NCBI GenBank assembly: GCA_022820725.1
Contig: JAJEFA010000017.1
Location: 186,001 to 250,000 of the forward strand
Length of the DNA stretch: 64,000 bases
Direction of reading: 5' to 3'
Source: Candidatus Binatia bacterium
Lineage (GTDB): Bacteria; Desulfobacterota; Binatia; Bin18
In this document: piece after piece, positions 18,095-25,651 of the stretch
How positions within the stretch are numbered: position 1 is the first letter of the stretch
How the letters are laid out: every line of letters starts with the position of its first letter
Notes under the pieces: generated by a model
The model's database searches: none
What the model was told of the DNA's origin: nothing
Seen by the model: the letters and a program-made list of their open reading frames with translations, nothing else
Translations under genes and position numbers: made by a program

Positions 18095-18342
18095 AACCCA
18101 CCCCGGCCCTTCGGGCCACCCCTCCCAAGATGTGTGCTGCAAATGACATGACTCGGCGGCCTCCCGCTCCCCTGTGCCGTGCCTGTCTGCGACAGGGGAC
18201 CAGGAGTGCGGGCTTCCAGCCCGCAAGCGGCCAAGATGGCCGCGCTCCCAGGCAGCGGGAGGGCGAGCGGCCCGAGGCGGGGGCCGCCGGACCGGTCCCG
18301 GGAGGCTTACGCCACAATATGCAGCACACGTCCCAAGAGGGG
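18095..18342 (-). repeat. REP-like palindromic repeat, interrupted by the 200-bp element
   Basis: The left part, 18095-18130, has AACCCACCCC, the hairpin GGCCC-TTC-GGGCC and the arm CCCCTC. The right arm GAGGGG is at 18337-18342, after the mobile element and its duplicated TCCCAAGA. Deleting the element and one target copy restores CCCCTCCCAAGAGGGG. This matches the two-hairpin layout of the intact copies at 18369, 21092, 33596 and 35566. Confidence 0.75.
18123..18338 (+). mobile_element. Short non-autonomous transposed element (MITE-like), copy 1, with 8-bp target duplication
   Basis: The element covers about 18131-18330 (200 bp) and is flanked on both sides by TCCCAAGA (18123-18130 and 18331-18338). 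Its ends are inverted repeats, GTGTGCTGCAAAT against GTGTGCTGCATAT (12 of 13). Internally it has two hairpins, GCGGGCT-TCC-AGCCCGC and GCGGCCA-AGA-TGGCCGC, and no plausible gene. A second copy of matching length lies inverted at 22254-22452. An 8-bp duplication is typical of some IS families (IS66 for example), but the parent transposase is not in this window. Confidence 0.82.
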
Positions 18343-18368
18343 AACTAGAGGGCAGAGTAATATGATGT

Positions 18369-18408
18369 CCCCTCCAAGGAGGGGTGCCGCGTAGCGGCGG
18401 GGTGGGTT
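18369..18408 (+). repeat. REP-like palindromic repeat, intact copy
   Basis: Two adjacent hairpins: CCCCTCC-AA-GGAGGGG, then TGCCGC-GTAG-CGGC, followed by GGGTGGGTT. It lies just past the stop of the F420-type oxidoreductase gene (18417, minus strand) and points toward the interrupted copy. It may act as a transcription end or an mRNA stabiliser. Confidence 0.7.
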
Positions 18409-18416
18409 CTCCTTCC

Positions 18417-19313
18417 TCACCCCAGCGCGTCTTCCATCTTGGCCTTGAAATCGCGCATGACCTGACAGACGGACTCGGGCTTGGGCGCGGCGCAGGTGAC
18501 GTGCAACCCGTGCAGGCCCGCGTCGCGGTAGGCACGAATTTCGGCCGCGGTGATGCTGGGATCCACCATTGAGGTGATCTCCAACTCGGCATAATCCCGC
18601 CTGCCCGCTTCCATAAGCTGGCGCAATTCGCCAAAGCGGTGCTGCACATCATTCAGGGGGAGCGGACCGATATGCCACCCCTGGCCGAATTCAACCACCC
18701 GCTTCAGGGCCGGGGTGGATTCGCCCCCGACCCAGATGGGCGGGTGCGGTTTTTGGGTCGGCTTGGGCGCAAAATGCAGGTCGCGGTTGATCTGGACAAA
18801 CCTGCCATCAAAACGGGGCGTCTCGTTCGTCCAGACCTCTTTCATGACGGCAATATACTCCCGCGTGCGGGGTGCCCGCTCTTTATACGGCACACCGAGC
18901 AACTCGAACTCATCCGCCATCCAGCCCACGCCGGCCCCAAAGATCACCCGTCCGCCCGACGCCACATCAAGCGAGGCCACCACCCGCGCCATTTCCAACG
19001 GATGACGGTAGGGAACAATCGTCACGCTGGTCCCCAGCCTGACTGTTTTCGTAACCGGAATGAGCAGGGCCAGCACGGTAAAGGCATCCATCCATTCCAT
19101 TGAGGTAAACACCGAATAGGGGTCCTGACCGCGCGCCTGGGCCGCGTCAACATAGGGATAGGTCGAGTCGATCTTTTTCGGAATGGTAATATGGTCGCCA
19201 GTCACAATGCTGTCATAGCCGAGTTCTTCCGCGGTCTCGCCGATTTTGCGTGCCCCATCGACCTCGCGCAGCGCAGCCCCGCCACCCACGTGCAGTCCGC
19301 AATACATGGCCAT
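18417..19313 (-). CDS. LLM-class F420-dependent-type oxidoreductase
   Basis: 298 aa. The luciferase-like fold is clear: AEELGYDSIVTGDHITIP, VRLGTSVTIVPYRHPLEMA, then GGRVIFGAGVGWMADEFE, and PPIWVGGES in the C-terminal half. The layout (about 300 aa, GVGWMADEF, WVGGES) fits the TIGR03619-type F420 subgroup, though FMN use cannot be excluded. AGGAGGAATTTTCT precedes the start. It is 30 bp after the stop of an SDR gene on the same strand, so probably part of the SDR operon. Confidence 0.88.
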   Translation of the reverse strand: MAMYCGLHVGGGAALREVDGARKIGETAEELGYDSIVTGDHITIPKKIDSTYPYVDAAQARGQDPYSVFTSMEWMDAFTVLALLIPVTKTVRLGTSVTIVPYRHPLEMARVVASLDVASGGRVIFGAGVGWMADEFELLGVPYKERAPRTREYIAVMKEVWTNETPRFDGRFVQINRDLHFAPKPTQKPHPPIWVGGESTPALKRVVEFGQGWHIGPLPLNDVQHRFGELRQLMEAGRRDYAELEITSMVDPSITAAEIRAYRDAGLHGLHVTCAAPKPESVCQVMRDFKAKMEDALG

Positions 19314-19343
19314 AGAAAATTCCTCCTGCTTTGTCGGATGCGG

Positions 19344-20105
19344 TTACTGCGCCACAATCCCACCGTCAACGGCCATGGCGTGACCGGTCACGAACGAGGC
19401 CGCGTCGGAACACAGCCAGACCGCGGTTTCGGCAATTTCTTCCGGCTGACCCATACGACCGATGGGCTCACCGGCTTCAATCTTCTCGAACATTCTGGGC
19501 CGGCGTTCTTTGAGCCGGCCGACCATGGACGTATCAATAATACCCGGACAGACGGCATTCACCCGGATACCGGCTTTGGCGTATTCCAGGGCCGCGGTTT
19601 TGGTCAGGCCGACCACCCCGTGCTTGCTGGCCACATAGGCCGGCATCCGCGGCGCCCCAAGCAGTCCGGCGGCCGAGGACGTATTGACAATGGCCCCACC
19701 GCCGTTTTTGAGCATCTGCGGAATCTCGTACTTCATGCACAACCACACGCCGGTCAGATTGATCGCAATCACCGGAGCCCAGTCCGCCTCGGTATAATCC
19801 GCGGTTGAGGCCAGCGCACCCTCAATGCCGGCGTTGTTATAGGCGCAGTCCAGGCGGCCGTAGGTCTCAACCACCGTACCCACCATGGCCTCGACTTCCG
19901 CGGCCTGGGACACATCGGCTTTAATGCAGAACGCTTCGCCGCCGGCGTCCTGAATCATCTTCACGGTTTCCTCGGCTCCGGCCACATTGACATCGGCCGC
20001 AGCGACCCTGGCGCCTTCACGGGCAAATATCTGGGCCGCGGCCCGCCCGATACCCGAACTGGCCCCGGTGACCAGGGCGACTTTACCGCTAGTAAGCGTT
20101 CCCAT
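19344..20105 (-). CDS. Short-chain dehydrogenase/reductase (SDR paralogue 1)
   Basis: 253 aa from the ATG at 20105, preceded by AAAGGAGGATGACAGC; a longer frame starts too far upstream. Classical SDR motifs: TGASSGIG for NAD(P) binding, NNAG, and the catalytic S and YxxxK in NTSSAAG and YVASKHG. The protein ends in GHAMAVDGG. It is very similar to the SDRs at 20166 and 22464, sharing NLTGVWLCMKYEIPQML and WLCSDAASFVTGHAM. Probably oxidises a secondary alcohol in catabolism. Confidence 0.93.
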   Translation of the reverse strand: MGTLTSGKVALVTGASSGIGRAAAQIFAREGARVAAADVNVAGAEETVKMIQDAGGEAFCIKADVSQAAEVEAMVGTVVETYGRLDCAYNNAGIEGALASTADYTEADWAPVIAINLTGVWLCMKYEIPQMLKNGGGAIVNTSSAAGLLGAPRMPAYVASKHGVVGLTKTAALEYAKAGIRVNAVCPGIIDTSMVGRLKERRPRMFEKIEAGEPIGRMGQPEEIAETAVWLCSDAASFVTGHAMAVDGGIVAQ

Positions 20106-20165
20106 GCTGTCATCCTCCTTTATTCTTTGCTTTTTCACCACGGGCGTTCACAACGAAAACCGCTC

Positions 20166-20927
20166 CTACTGGGCAACCATGCCGCCATCGACGGACATCG
20201 CATGGCCGGTGACGAATGAGGCCGCGTCCGAGCACAGCCACACCACCGATTCGGCGATTTCCTGGGGGATACCCATGCGGCCGACCGGTTCAAAAGAGGC
20301 CATCTTTGCGGCCCGGTGGGGACGGTGATCGGTCAGCCGGCCCATCATGGGCGTATCAATCGCGCCGGGGCAGACGGCATTCACCCGGATGCCGGACTTG
20401 GCATATTCCAGGGCTGCGGTCTTGGTCAGGCCGAGCACGCCATGCTTGCTGGCCACATAGGCCGAGCCTCTGCGGAAGCCGAGCAGCCCGGCGGCTGAAG
20501 ACGTATTGACGATCGCCCCCCCGCCATTTTTGAGCATCTGTGGAACCTCATACTTCATGCACAACCACACACCGGTCAGATTGATCGCAATCACCTGATC
20601 CCAATCCGCTTCCGTATAGTCGGTTGTCATCATCGAGCTGCCCTCAACCCCCGCGTTGTTATGGGCCGCGTCCAGCCGTCCATAGGTCTCGACCGTCTTG
20701 GCAACGAGGGCTTCGACCTGCGCGGCCTGGGACACATCCGCGCTGACAAAGAGCGCCTCACCGCCGGCCTCCCGTATGAGGCCGGCCGTCTCTTCCCCGC
20801 CTTCAATCGCCACGTCGGACACCACGACCTTGGCCCCTTCCCGGGCGAAGGTCAGCGCGGTAGCGCGGCCAATACCCGAACTGCCACCGGTAACAAGGGC
20901 GACTTTATCCTGCATCAAATCTGCCAT
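20166..20927 (-). CDS. Short-chain dehydrogenase/reductase (SDR paralogue 2)
   Basis: 253 aa. TGGSSGIG, NNAG, NTSSAAG and YVASKHG are all intact. It is a close relative of the SDRs at 19344 and 22464, with shared blocks such as DYTEADW and GVWLCMKYEVPQML, so the group arose by duplication. It lies 60 bp upstream of paralogue 1 on the same strand and is probably co-transcribed with it and the F420-type oxidoreductase. AAAGGAGCATAGGC precedes the start. Confidence 0.93.
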   Translation of the reverse strand: MADLMQDKVALVTGGSSGIGRATALTFAREGAKVVVSDVAIEGGEETAGLIREAGGEALFVSADVSQAAQVEALVAKTVETYGRLDAAHNNAGVEGSSMMTTDYTEADWDQVIAINLTGVWLCMKYEVPQMLKNGGGAIVNTSSAAGLLGFRRGSAYVASKHGVLGLTKTAALEYAKSGIRVNAVCPGAIDTPMMGRLTDHRPHRAAKMASFEPVGRMGIPQEIAESVVWLCSDAASFVTGHAMSVDGGMVAQ

Positions 20928-21275
20928 GCCTATGCTCCTTTATCCGTCCTGCTCATCCCTCACCGCCCTGCCAATCTCTGCCTGTCCTGCTCTATCAGGC
21001 ATGCGCCCGTGTGTAAAAGGGAAGCGGGGCCGGGCTGTCTCTTAGCGTACTTCTTTCCCTTCACCACGGCTGGGGCGAGAGAGCGGCCAATCCCCTCCTC
21101 GGAGGGTGGCCCGTAGGGCCGGGGTGGGTTCTCCCCTGGCACGCCCAATCCAGAGAATCCGCCACGCTGCTACGCGGCACAAAGAGGATCCCTCCAGAAT
21201 AAGAGAGAATACAATCCCGACTCTACTCGTCTCAGCCGACACCTGCTAAGACCACCCGCAAGGAGGGAAACACCC
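20928..21275. promoter_or_regulatory. Divergent intergenic region between SDR and MBL-fold genes
   Basis: 348 bp without a convincing gene between the minus-strand SDR and the plus-strand hydrolase. It must contain both promoters. I cannot pick out clear -35/-10 boxes. The only marked structure is the REP-like palindrome at 21092-21130. AAGGAGG just before 21276 is the ribosome site of the hydrolase. Confidence 0.5.
21092..21130 (+). repeat. REP-like palindromic repeat
   Basis: CCCCTC-CTCG-GAGGGT, then GGCCC-GTAG-GGCC, then GGGGTGGGTT. It has the same two-hairpin plan and tail as the copies at 18369 and 33596, with compensating changes in the second stem (GGCC instead of GCCGC). Confidence 0.7.
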
Positions 21276-22238
21276 ATGCCGAAATGGAACTATACCAAAG
21301 GACTGCACGATCTGGGGAATGGCCTGTATGCCTATCTCCTGCCCGACGGTTCGTGGGGCTGGAGTAACGCCGGGCTGGTTGTGGATGGAGATCAGTCTTT
21401 GCTGGTTGACACGCTCTTTGACCTTGCGCTCACGCGGGAGATGCTGGCGGCCATGCGAGACGCGACCGCTGCGGCGCAGTCGATCGACACGCTGGTGAAT
21501 ACCCATGCCAACGGCGACCACTGGTTCGGCAATCAACTCGTGCACGACGCGCAGATCATTGCCTCCAAGGCGTGTGCACAAGAGATGGAAGAACTCCCGC
21601 CCAGCCGTCTCGCCGATATGATGAAAGCCGCTCCCAACATGGGTGAGTTGGGCGAGTATCTCACCCGGATTCTCGGCTCGTTCCGCTTTGACGATATTAT
21701 CCCCACCCATCCCTCGCGCACGTTCGAGCAACGACTCGATCTCAAGGTAGGCGACAAAAACGTCCAGCTCATTGAAGTCGGCCCCGCCCATACCCGGGGG
21801 GATGTTCTGGTCTATATTCCCGACGAGCGGACGATCTTCACCGGAGACATTCTTTTTATTGATGGGACGCCGCTGATGTGGAACGGGCCGATAGCCAACT
21901 GGATCAAGGCGTGTGAGTTGATGCTTGCCCTGGATGTTGAAACCGTGGTGCCGGGGCATGGGCCGATCACCGACAAGCGTGGCGTCGAATCGGTCAAGGG
22001 CTATCTGCAATATATCGAAGAGGAAACCCGCAAACGCTTTGACGCCGGCCTGTCTGCCATCGAAGCGGCCAATGATATCGTGCTGCACGATTACGCCACG
22101 TGGGGGGATGCCGAGCGTATTGTCGTGAACGTCAACACCCTCTACCGCGAATTCAGTGGAGAAGCCGCGCCGCCGAGCTTTGCCGACTTGTTCGGAGGTA
22201 TGGCCGCCTGGGCGAAGAGCCGGCAGCCAGTCCCGTAG
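21276..22238 (+). CDS. Metallo-beta-lactamase-fold hydrolase (HxNGDH variant)
   Basis: 320 aa with an AAGGAGGG site. Metal-site motifs: H77-A-N79-G-D81-H82 (THANGDHWFG), H172 in GPAHTRGD, D191 in IFTGDI, and H228 in VVPGHGP. The second histidine of the usual HxHxDH is an asparagine, a recurrent variant in SoxH/quinoprotein-relay-like subgroups. No signal peptide is seen, so it is probably cytoplasmic. It is divergent from the SDR at 20166 and convergent with the SDR at 22464; a mobile element fills the convergent gap. Substrate unknown. Confidence 0.9.
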   Translation: MPKWNYTKGLHDLGNGLYAYLLPDGSWGWSNAGLVVDGDQSLLVDTLFDLALTREMLAAMRDATAAAQSIDTLVNTHANGDHWFGNQLVHDAQIIASKACAQEMEELPPSRLADMMKAAPNMGELGEYLTRILGSFRFDDIIPTHPSRTFEQRLDLKVGDKNVQLIEVGPAHTRGDVLVYIPDERTIFTGDILFIDGTPLMWNGPIANWIKACELMLALDVETVVPGHGPITDKRGVESVKGYLQYIEEETRKRFDAGLSAIEAANDIVLHDYATWGDAERIVVNVNTLYREFSGEAAPPSFADLFGGMAAWAKSRQPVP

Positions 22239-22245
22239 TTCTTCC

Positions 22246-22460
22246 CCTATACGGGTGCTGCCTATTGTGGCGTGAGCCTCCCAGGGACCGGTCCGGCGGC
22301 CCCCGCCTCGGGCCGCTCGCCCTCCCGCTGCCTGGGAGCGCGGCCAGCTTGGCCGCTTGCGGGCTGGAAGCCCGCACTCCTGGCCCCTGTCGTAGACAGG
22401 CACGGCGCAGGGGAGCGGGGGGCCGCCGAGCCATGTAATTTGCATCACACGTCCTATACG
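22246..22460 (-). mobile_element. Short non-autonomous transposed element (MITE-like), copy 2, with 8-bp target duplication
   Basis: The element covers about 22254-22452 (199 bp) and lies inverted relative to copy 1 at 18131. It is flanked by CCTATACG on both sides (22246-22253 and 22453-22460). Its reverse complement aligns to copy 1 along its length with few changes, including both internal hairpins (GCGGGCT-TCC-AGCCCGC; GCGGCCA-AGC-TGGCCGC). The ends are more diverged (GTGTGATGCAAAT against GGTGCTGCC). It sits between two convergent stop codons, 7 bp after the hydrolase stop, and may now act as a terminator. Confidence 0.82.
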
Positions 22461-22463
22461 GGT

Positions 22464-23222
22464 TTACGCCGCGACCGCCCCGCCATCCACGGCCATGGCG
22501 TGACCGGTGACAAATGAGGCCGCGTCCGAGCACAACCACACTACGGCCTCGGCGATTTCTTCCGGCTGCCCGGAACGACCGATGGGTTCCGCGGCAATCA
22601 TTTTATCGAGGACGTCCGGCCGGTTGCCTGAGACGCGATCAACCATGGCTGTCTTGATCACCCCGGGACAGACCGCGTTGATCCGAATACCGGATTTGGC
22701 GTACTCCAGCGCGGCGGTTTTCGTCAGCCCAACCACGCCGTGCTTGCTGGCCACATAAGCAGCCATGCGCTTCACGCCGATGAGGCCCGCCCCGGAGGCC
22801 GTGTTGACAATGGCTCCACCCCCTTGCCGGAGCATGTGCGGGATCTCATACTTCATGCACAGCCAGACACCGGTCAGATTAATCTGAATGACCGGTGCCC
22901 AGTCCTCTTCGGCCTGCTCGGCTGTCCTTTTGAGTACGCCTTCGATGCCGGCGTTATTATGGGCGTAGTCGAGCCTGCCGTAGGTCTTAACGGTCTTTTC
23001 GACCATGGCCGCTACGGAGGCTGCCTCGCCCATATCGGCCTCAATGAAACACGCTTCACCACTGGCCCCGGTGATGAGAGAGACCGTTTCTTGTCCGCCG
23101 ACGATATTGAGATCGGCAACTGCGACTTTGGCGCCGTCACGGGCGAAGGCAAGGGCGGTTGCCCGGCCAATGCCCGAACTGCCTCCGGTAACGAGGGCGA
23201 CTTTACCTGTCATATCTGTCAT
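22464..23222 (-). CDS. Short-chain dehydrogenase/reductase (SDR paralogue 3)
   Basis: 252 aa from the ATG at 23222, preceded by CAAGGAGCGCACGAC. Classical SDR: TGGSSGIG, NNAG, NTASGAG and YVASKHG. It is the most diverged of the three SDR copies (19344, 20166) but keeps NLTGVWLCMKYEIPHML and WLCSDAASFVTGHAMAVDGG. Its stop comes 4 bp after the target duplication of mobile element copy 2. Confidence 0.93.
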   Translation of the reverse strand: MTDMTGKVALVTGGSSGIGRATALAFARDGAKVAVADLNIVGGQETVSLITGASGEACFIEADMGEAASVAAMVEKTVKTYGRLDYAHNNAGIEGVLKRTAEQAEEDWAPVIQINLTGVWLCMKYEIPHMLRQGGGAIVNTASGAGLIGVKRMAAYVASKHGVVGLTKTAALEYAKSGIRINAVCPGVIKTAMVDRVSGNRPDVLDKMIAAEPIGRSGQPEEIAEAVVWLCSDAASFVTGHAMAVDGGAVAA

Positions 23223-23383
23223 GTCGTGCGCTCCTTGTATTTTTGCTGGCGAGATTATCCTGTGAAACGACAGGAGTGTCAAAGTGCCCCTCGGAAGGAC
23301 CGGCGCAGCTTGACACGGCTTTCGGGTACGCTAGGGTGCGGCTGAAGTTGACGGGGCGCATTGTCGGGAACAGGAGAGGAACA

Positions 23384-23524
23384 ATGAGCAAGAGTCACCG
23401 CCTCATTGATAGTGACTCCCATATTCTGGAGCCGCCGGATTTATTTGAAAAATATCTCGAACCCAAGTTGCGTAAGATCATGTGGGATAACGCGCTCAAA
23501 CTGTATCCGATTCAGCCGGAGTAG
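23384..23524 (+). pseudogene. N-terminal remnant of an amidohydrolase (amidohydro_2 type)
   Basis: 46 codons after a good site (CAGGAGAGGAACA). The peptide MSKSHRLIDSDSHILEPPD is the usual first metal-binding block (D-x-H) of amidohydrolase family 2 proteins, and FEKYLEPKLRK follows as in full-length members. It then ends at a TAG, where the family normally continues for about 300 residues. A complete relative is at 40353. Probably a deletion remnant whose translation signals survive. Confidence 0.6.
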
Positions 23525-23539
23525 GGAGGGGGGAACACA

Positions 23540-23878
23540 GTGGGACTCTATCGCCTGTACACCGGGGACGACGGCCAATCGCATTTCGAAGATCAAAGCC
23601 TGGCCTCGCATCCAGGCCTGACCAAACCGCAGGCCACGTCACATATCTCTTTTGTTGAAGTGCCGGTCGGGACCTTTATGGATTGGCATCCCGCGCCGCG
23701 CCGACAGTATGTGATTATTGTCTCCGGTCAACTGGAAATCGGCTTGGGTGACGGTACCACCCGGCGCTTTGGTCCCGGCGACGCCCGCCTGGTTGAAGAC
23801 ACGACCGGTCAGGGGCATACCACGCGAGTGGTGAGTGATGAACCGGTGGTGATGGGCATCATCCCGTTAGCTGGGTAA
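23540..23878 (+). CDS. Cupin-domain protein
   Basis: 112 aa, GTG start after GGGAGGGGGGAACACA. A single cupin barrel: VPVGTFMDWHPAPRRQYVIIVSGQLEIGLGD is split across motif 1, and FGPGDARLVEDTTGQGHTTR across motif 2. One candidate metal histidine (DWH) and the late GH are visible; the usual HxH of motif 1 is missing, so metal binding is uncertain. It starts 15 bp after the amidohydrolase remnant, suggesting both once shared an operon. Confidence 0.8.
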   Translation: MGLYRLYTGDDGQSHFEDQSLASHPGLTKPQATSHISFVEVPVGTFMDWHPAPRRQYVIIVSGQLEIGLGDGTTRRFGPGDARLVEDTTGQGHTTRVVSDEPVVMGIIPLAG

Positions 23879-23936
23879 ATTATTTGACCGTCGGGGTAAT
23901 TCATGACACCCCTACCGATAGTTGGGACTGCTGCAA

Positions 23937-24470
23937 TCAGGAGCCCGCTCGCCCCGTCACTTTTTCAACCATCTGGTCGAACACGGCCTCGGCCCGTCCG
24001 TGAACTTCCTCCGGTGTGAGCGGCTGGATGGGATGCTCCACCAGGATGACCGTGAAATCCGGCATGCCGAGCGCCTTGGCCTGTGCGAGCGCGGCATTGG
24101 AAAACTCGGTCGTGGCAAACACCGCAGAGGGGATACCGGCTTTTTCAAAAAAGATGCCGTCGTGCACACTGCACGTCGTACACGACCCTCAATCGGCCAG
24201 GGCTTCTATGAGAACGTCACACTTTTGCGCTAATTCCTGGCGGATGGCTTCCGGTGCCGGACGGGCAAACGTGGGCTTCATACGCCGGACGATGGCGCGC
24301 GGCTGAAAGTGCGCGGTCAATATCTCTTCCACGCGGTCCAGGAAAAAATTGCCCTTGGCCTTGCTGATGTCGAGCAGACCAACGGTCTTGTCGCGCAGGT
24401 CCGGTAAACGGGCCGCAAGTGCCGCCGCGGCCTGCTTCGGGGCTGCGGTCGGGTCATAGAGTTTTGGCAT
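23937..24470 (-). CDS. UGSC-family selenoprotein (in-frame UGA read as selenocysteine)
   Basis: One frame runs from the ATG at 24470 to the stop at 23937, interrupted only by TGA at 24191-24189. Read through, it gives 177 aa with Sec at residue 94: the sequence is CDVLIEALAD-U-GSCTTCSVHDG. U94-G-S-C97 is the defining motif of the UGSC family, known from metagenomic selenoproteome work; the redox role is inferred from the Sec/Cys pair. The N-terminus (LYDPTAAP, KTVGLLDISKAKGNFFLDRVEEIL) and the C-terminus (GIPSAVFATTEFSNAALAQA, VILVEHPIQPLTPEEV) are both family-like and conserved across the TGA. GAGGAG precedes the start. It lies 22 bp after the stop of the 352-aa gene on the same strand. A gene finder that treats TGA as stop would split or miss it. 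Confidence 0.88.
24161..24191 (-). promoter_or_regulatory. Candidate bacterial SECIS hairpin after the UGA
   Basis: On the minus strand, 13 nt after the TGA (24191-24189) there is a perfect 6-bp stem, CGTGCA (24175-24170) and TGCACG (24166-24161), closing a GTG loop. The loop lies 19 nt past the UGA and contains guanines, which fits the known bacterial SECIS form (short apical loop with a G, roughly 16-37 nt downstream). A competing pairing, GTCGTG with CACGAC, gives a larger loop. The pairing is by eye, not a folding calculation. Confidence 0.6.
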
Positions 24471-24492
24471 GTCGTTCTCCTCTTGAGGGCGT

Positions 24493-25551
24493 TTATGTCT
24501 CTATGGGTACAGTCACCAGATCACTCCGCCCGGCACCGCCACCCCAGCCGCACATATGCACGGAAAAGCGTCCGGCCGTCCCGCCGGCCACAACAATAAT
24601 AATGCCGTCCGGCGAAGAAACTTTCGGGATCAGGCTGAAGTCGTCCGCGGCGTTCAACCAGCCGGGCAGGCTGTCCCGCTTCACGCCTTCGCTGCCGTCC
24701 GGTCCGGGCAGGAGTTCGTGCAGCGGCCGCCGGACGTTCTCGTACAGATAGCGCTTGACGGCCTGTTTGCTCATGCCATCGGCGGCAATGCTGCTGGCGT
24801 GTTCCGGGCCGAGCACGACAATATAGTTGCCGGCCAGATAGGTCTTATCGCTCCAGCCGACCGCCATACTGGCCCCGAGAGTATCCAGAATACCGCGCGC
24901 CGTGCGGCTGCCGTGGTTACTGACACACTGCGGAGCGTCGCAGCAATAGACGCTGATGGTGCTCTGCGCCGGCTCGTAGCCGTGCTCGACGTGGAGGGGG
25001 TCCCACGGGTTCTGTTCTTCGTACTCGCCAATGCAATAGGTGTATTTGCCGGGATGGCCCATGGTTGACTTATCGATCTCACCCGGATGCGCGCCGCCGA
25101 TATTAATCATGATCAGGCGCAGCGCCCGGCCGATGGTCGCATTGGCCCGCCAGCCCGAACCAAACACGCCGGCCGCACAGTTGATATCGAGCTGCCGGCG
25201 GATCGGGCCGTTGATGATAAACAGCGGCGTGGCCGTGTGGGTAGTGCCCTGCACGCCGTGCAGATTGGCCCGTTCGTCGCACATCGCCCGAACACCAGCA
25301 ATCACGACCGGCAGAAATGCCGGCTTGCAGCCGGCCATAACCGCATTCACGGCGATCTTCTCGACCGAGGCTTCCCCGAAATTGGGCGGTACGAGCGCAA
25401 CCACTTCGTCTGCGGCCTGTGAGGTAGCGGCCAGCATGAGCTGCATCCGCTCTTCCGTTGGCGGGACAACAGGCAGCCCGTCGGTAACGCCCTGCTCGAA
25501 GTAGTATTCGATGGCGTCGAGTTCCGCGTTCAGGGGTGCGTCGTGTGCCAT
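24493..25551 (-). CDS. Conserved protein of unknown function in the selenoprotein operon
   Basis: 352 aa from the ATG at 25551. I cannot assign a named family. It begins ELDAIEYYFEQGVTDGLPVVPP and contains several conserved-looking cysteines: AGCKPAF, AMCDE, INCAAGVFGSG, VYCCDAPQCV and HMCGWGGG near the C-terminus. The glycine-rich IGRALRLIMINIGGAHPGE and IIIVVAGGTAGRF may bind a nucleotide or cofactor. No signal peptide or membrane segment. Its stop is 22 bp before the UGSC start, so the two very likely form an operon; the cysteine-rich character suggests it is the redox or enzymatic partner (inference). Confidence 0.75.
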   Translation of the reverse strand: MAHDAPLNAELDAIEYYFEQGVTDGLPVVPPTEERMQLMLAATSQAADEVVALVPPNFGEASVEKIAVNAVMAGCKPAFLPVVIAGVRAMCDERANLHGVQGTTHTATPLFIINGPIRRQLDINCAAGVFGSGWRANATIGRALRLIMINIGGAHPGEIDKSTMGHPGKYTYCIGEYEEQNPWDPLHVEHGYEPAQSTISVYCCDAPQCVSNHGSRTARGILDTLGASMAVGWSDKTYLAGNYIVVLGPEHASSIAADGMSKQAVKRYLYENVRRPLHELLPGPDGSEGVKRDSLPGWLNAADDFSLIPKVSSPDGIIIVVAGGTAGRFSVHMCGWGGGAGRSDLVTVPIET

Positions 25552-25651
25552 GGTACTCGCTTTATTTCTCTTGGGCTTTCTGTCCGAATCAGCTATACCC
25601 CAACCAGACGGCTGATTCAAACCGCGCGCTCAGCAGACAAGGAGACGGAGC

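Noticed and set aside
18153..18330. Hairpin-rich 200-bp sequence as a CRISPR array or structured RNA gene
   Set aside because: There are no spaced direct repeats. The ends, target duplications and second copy show a transposed element.
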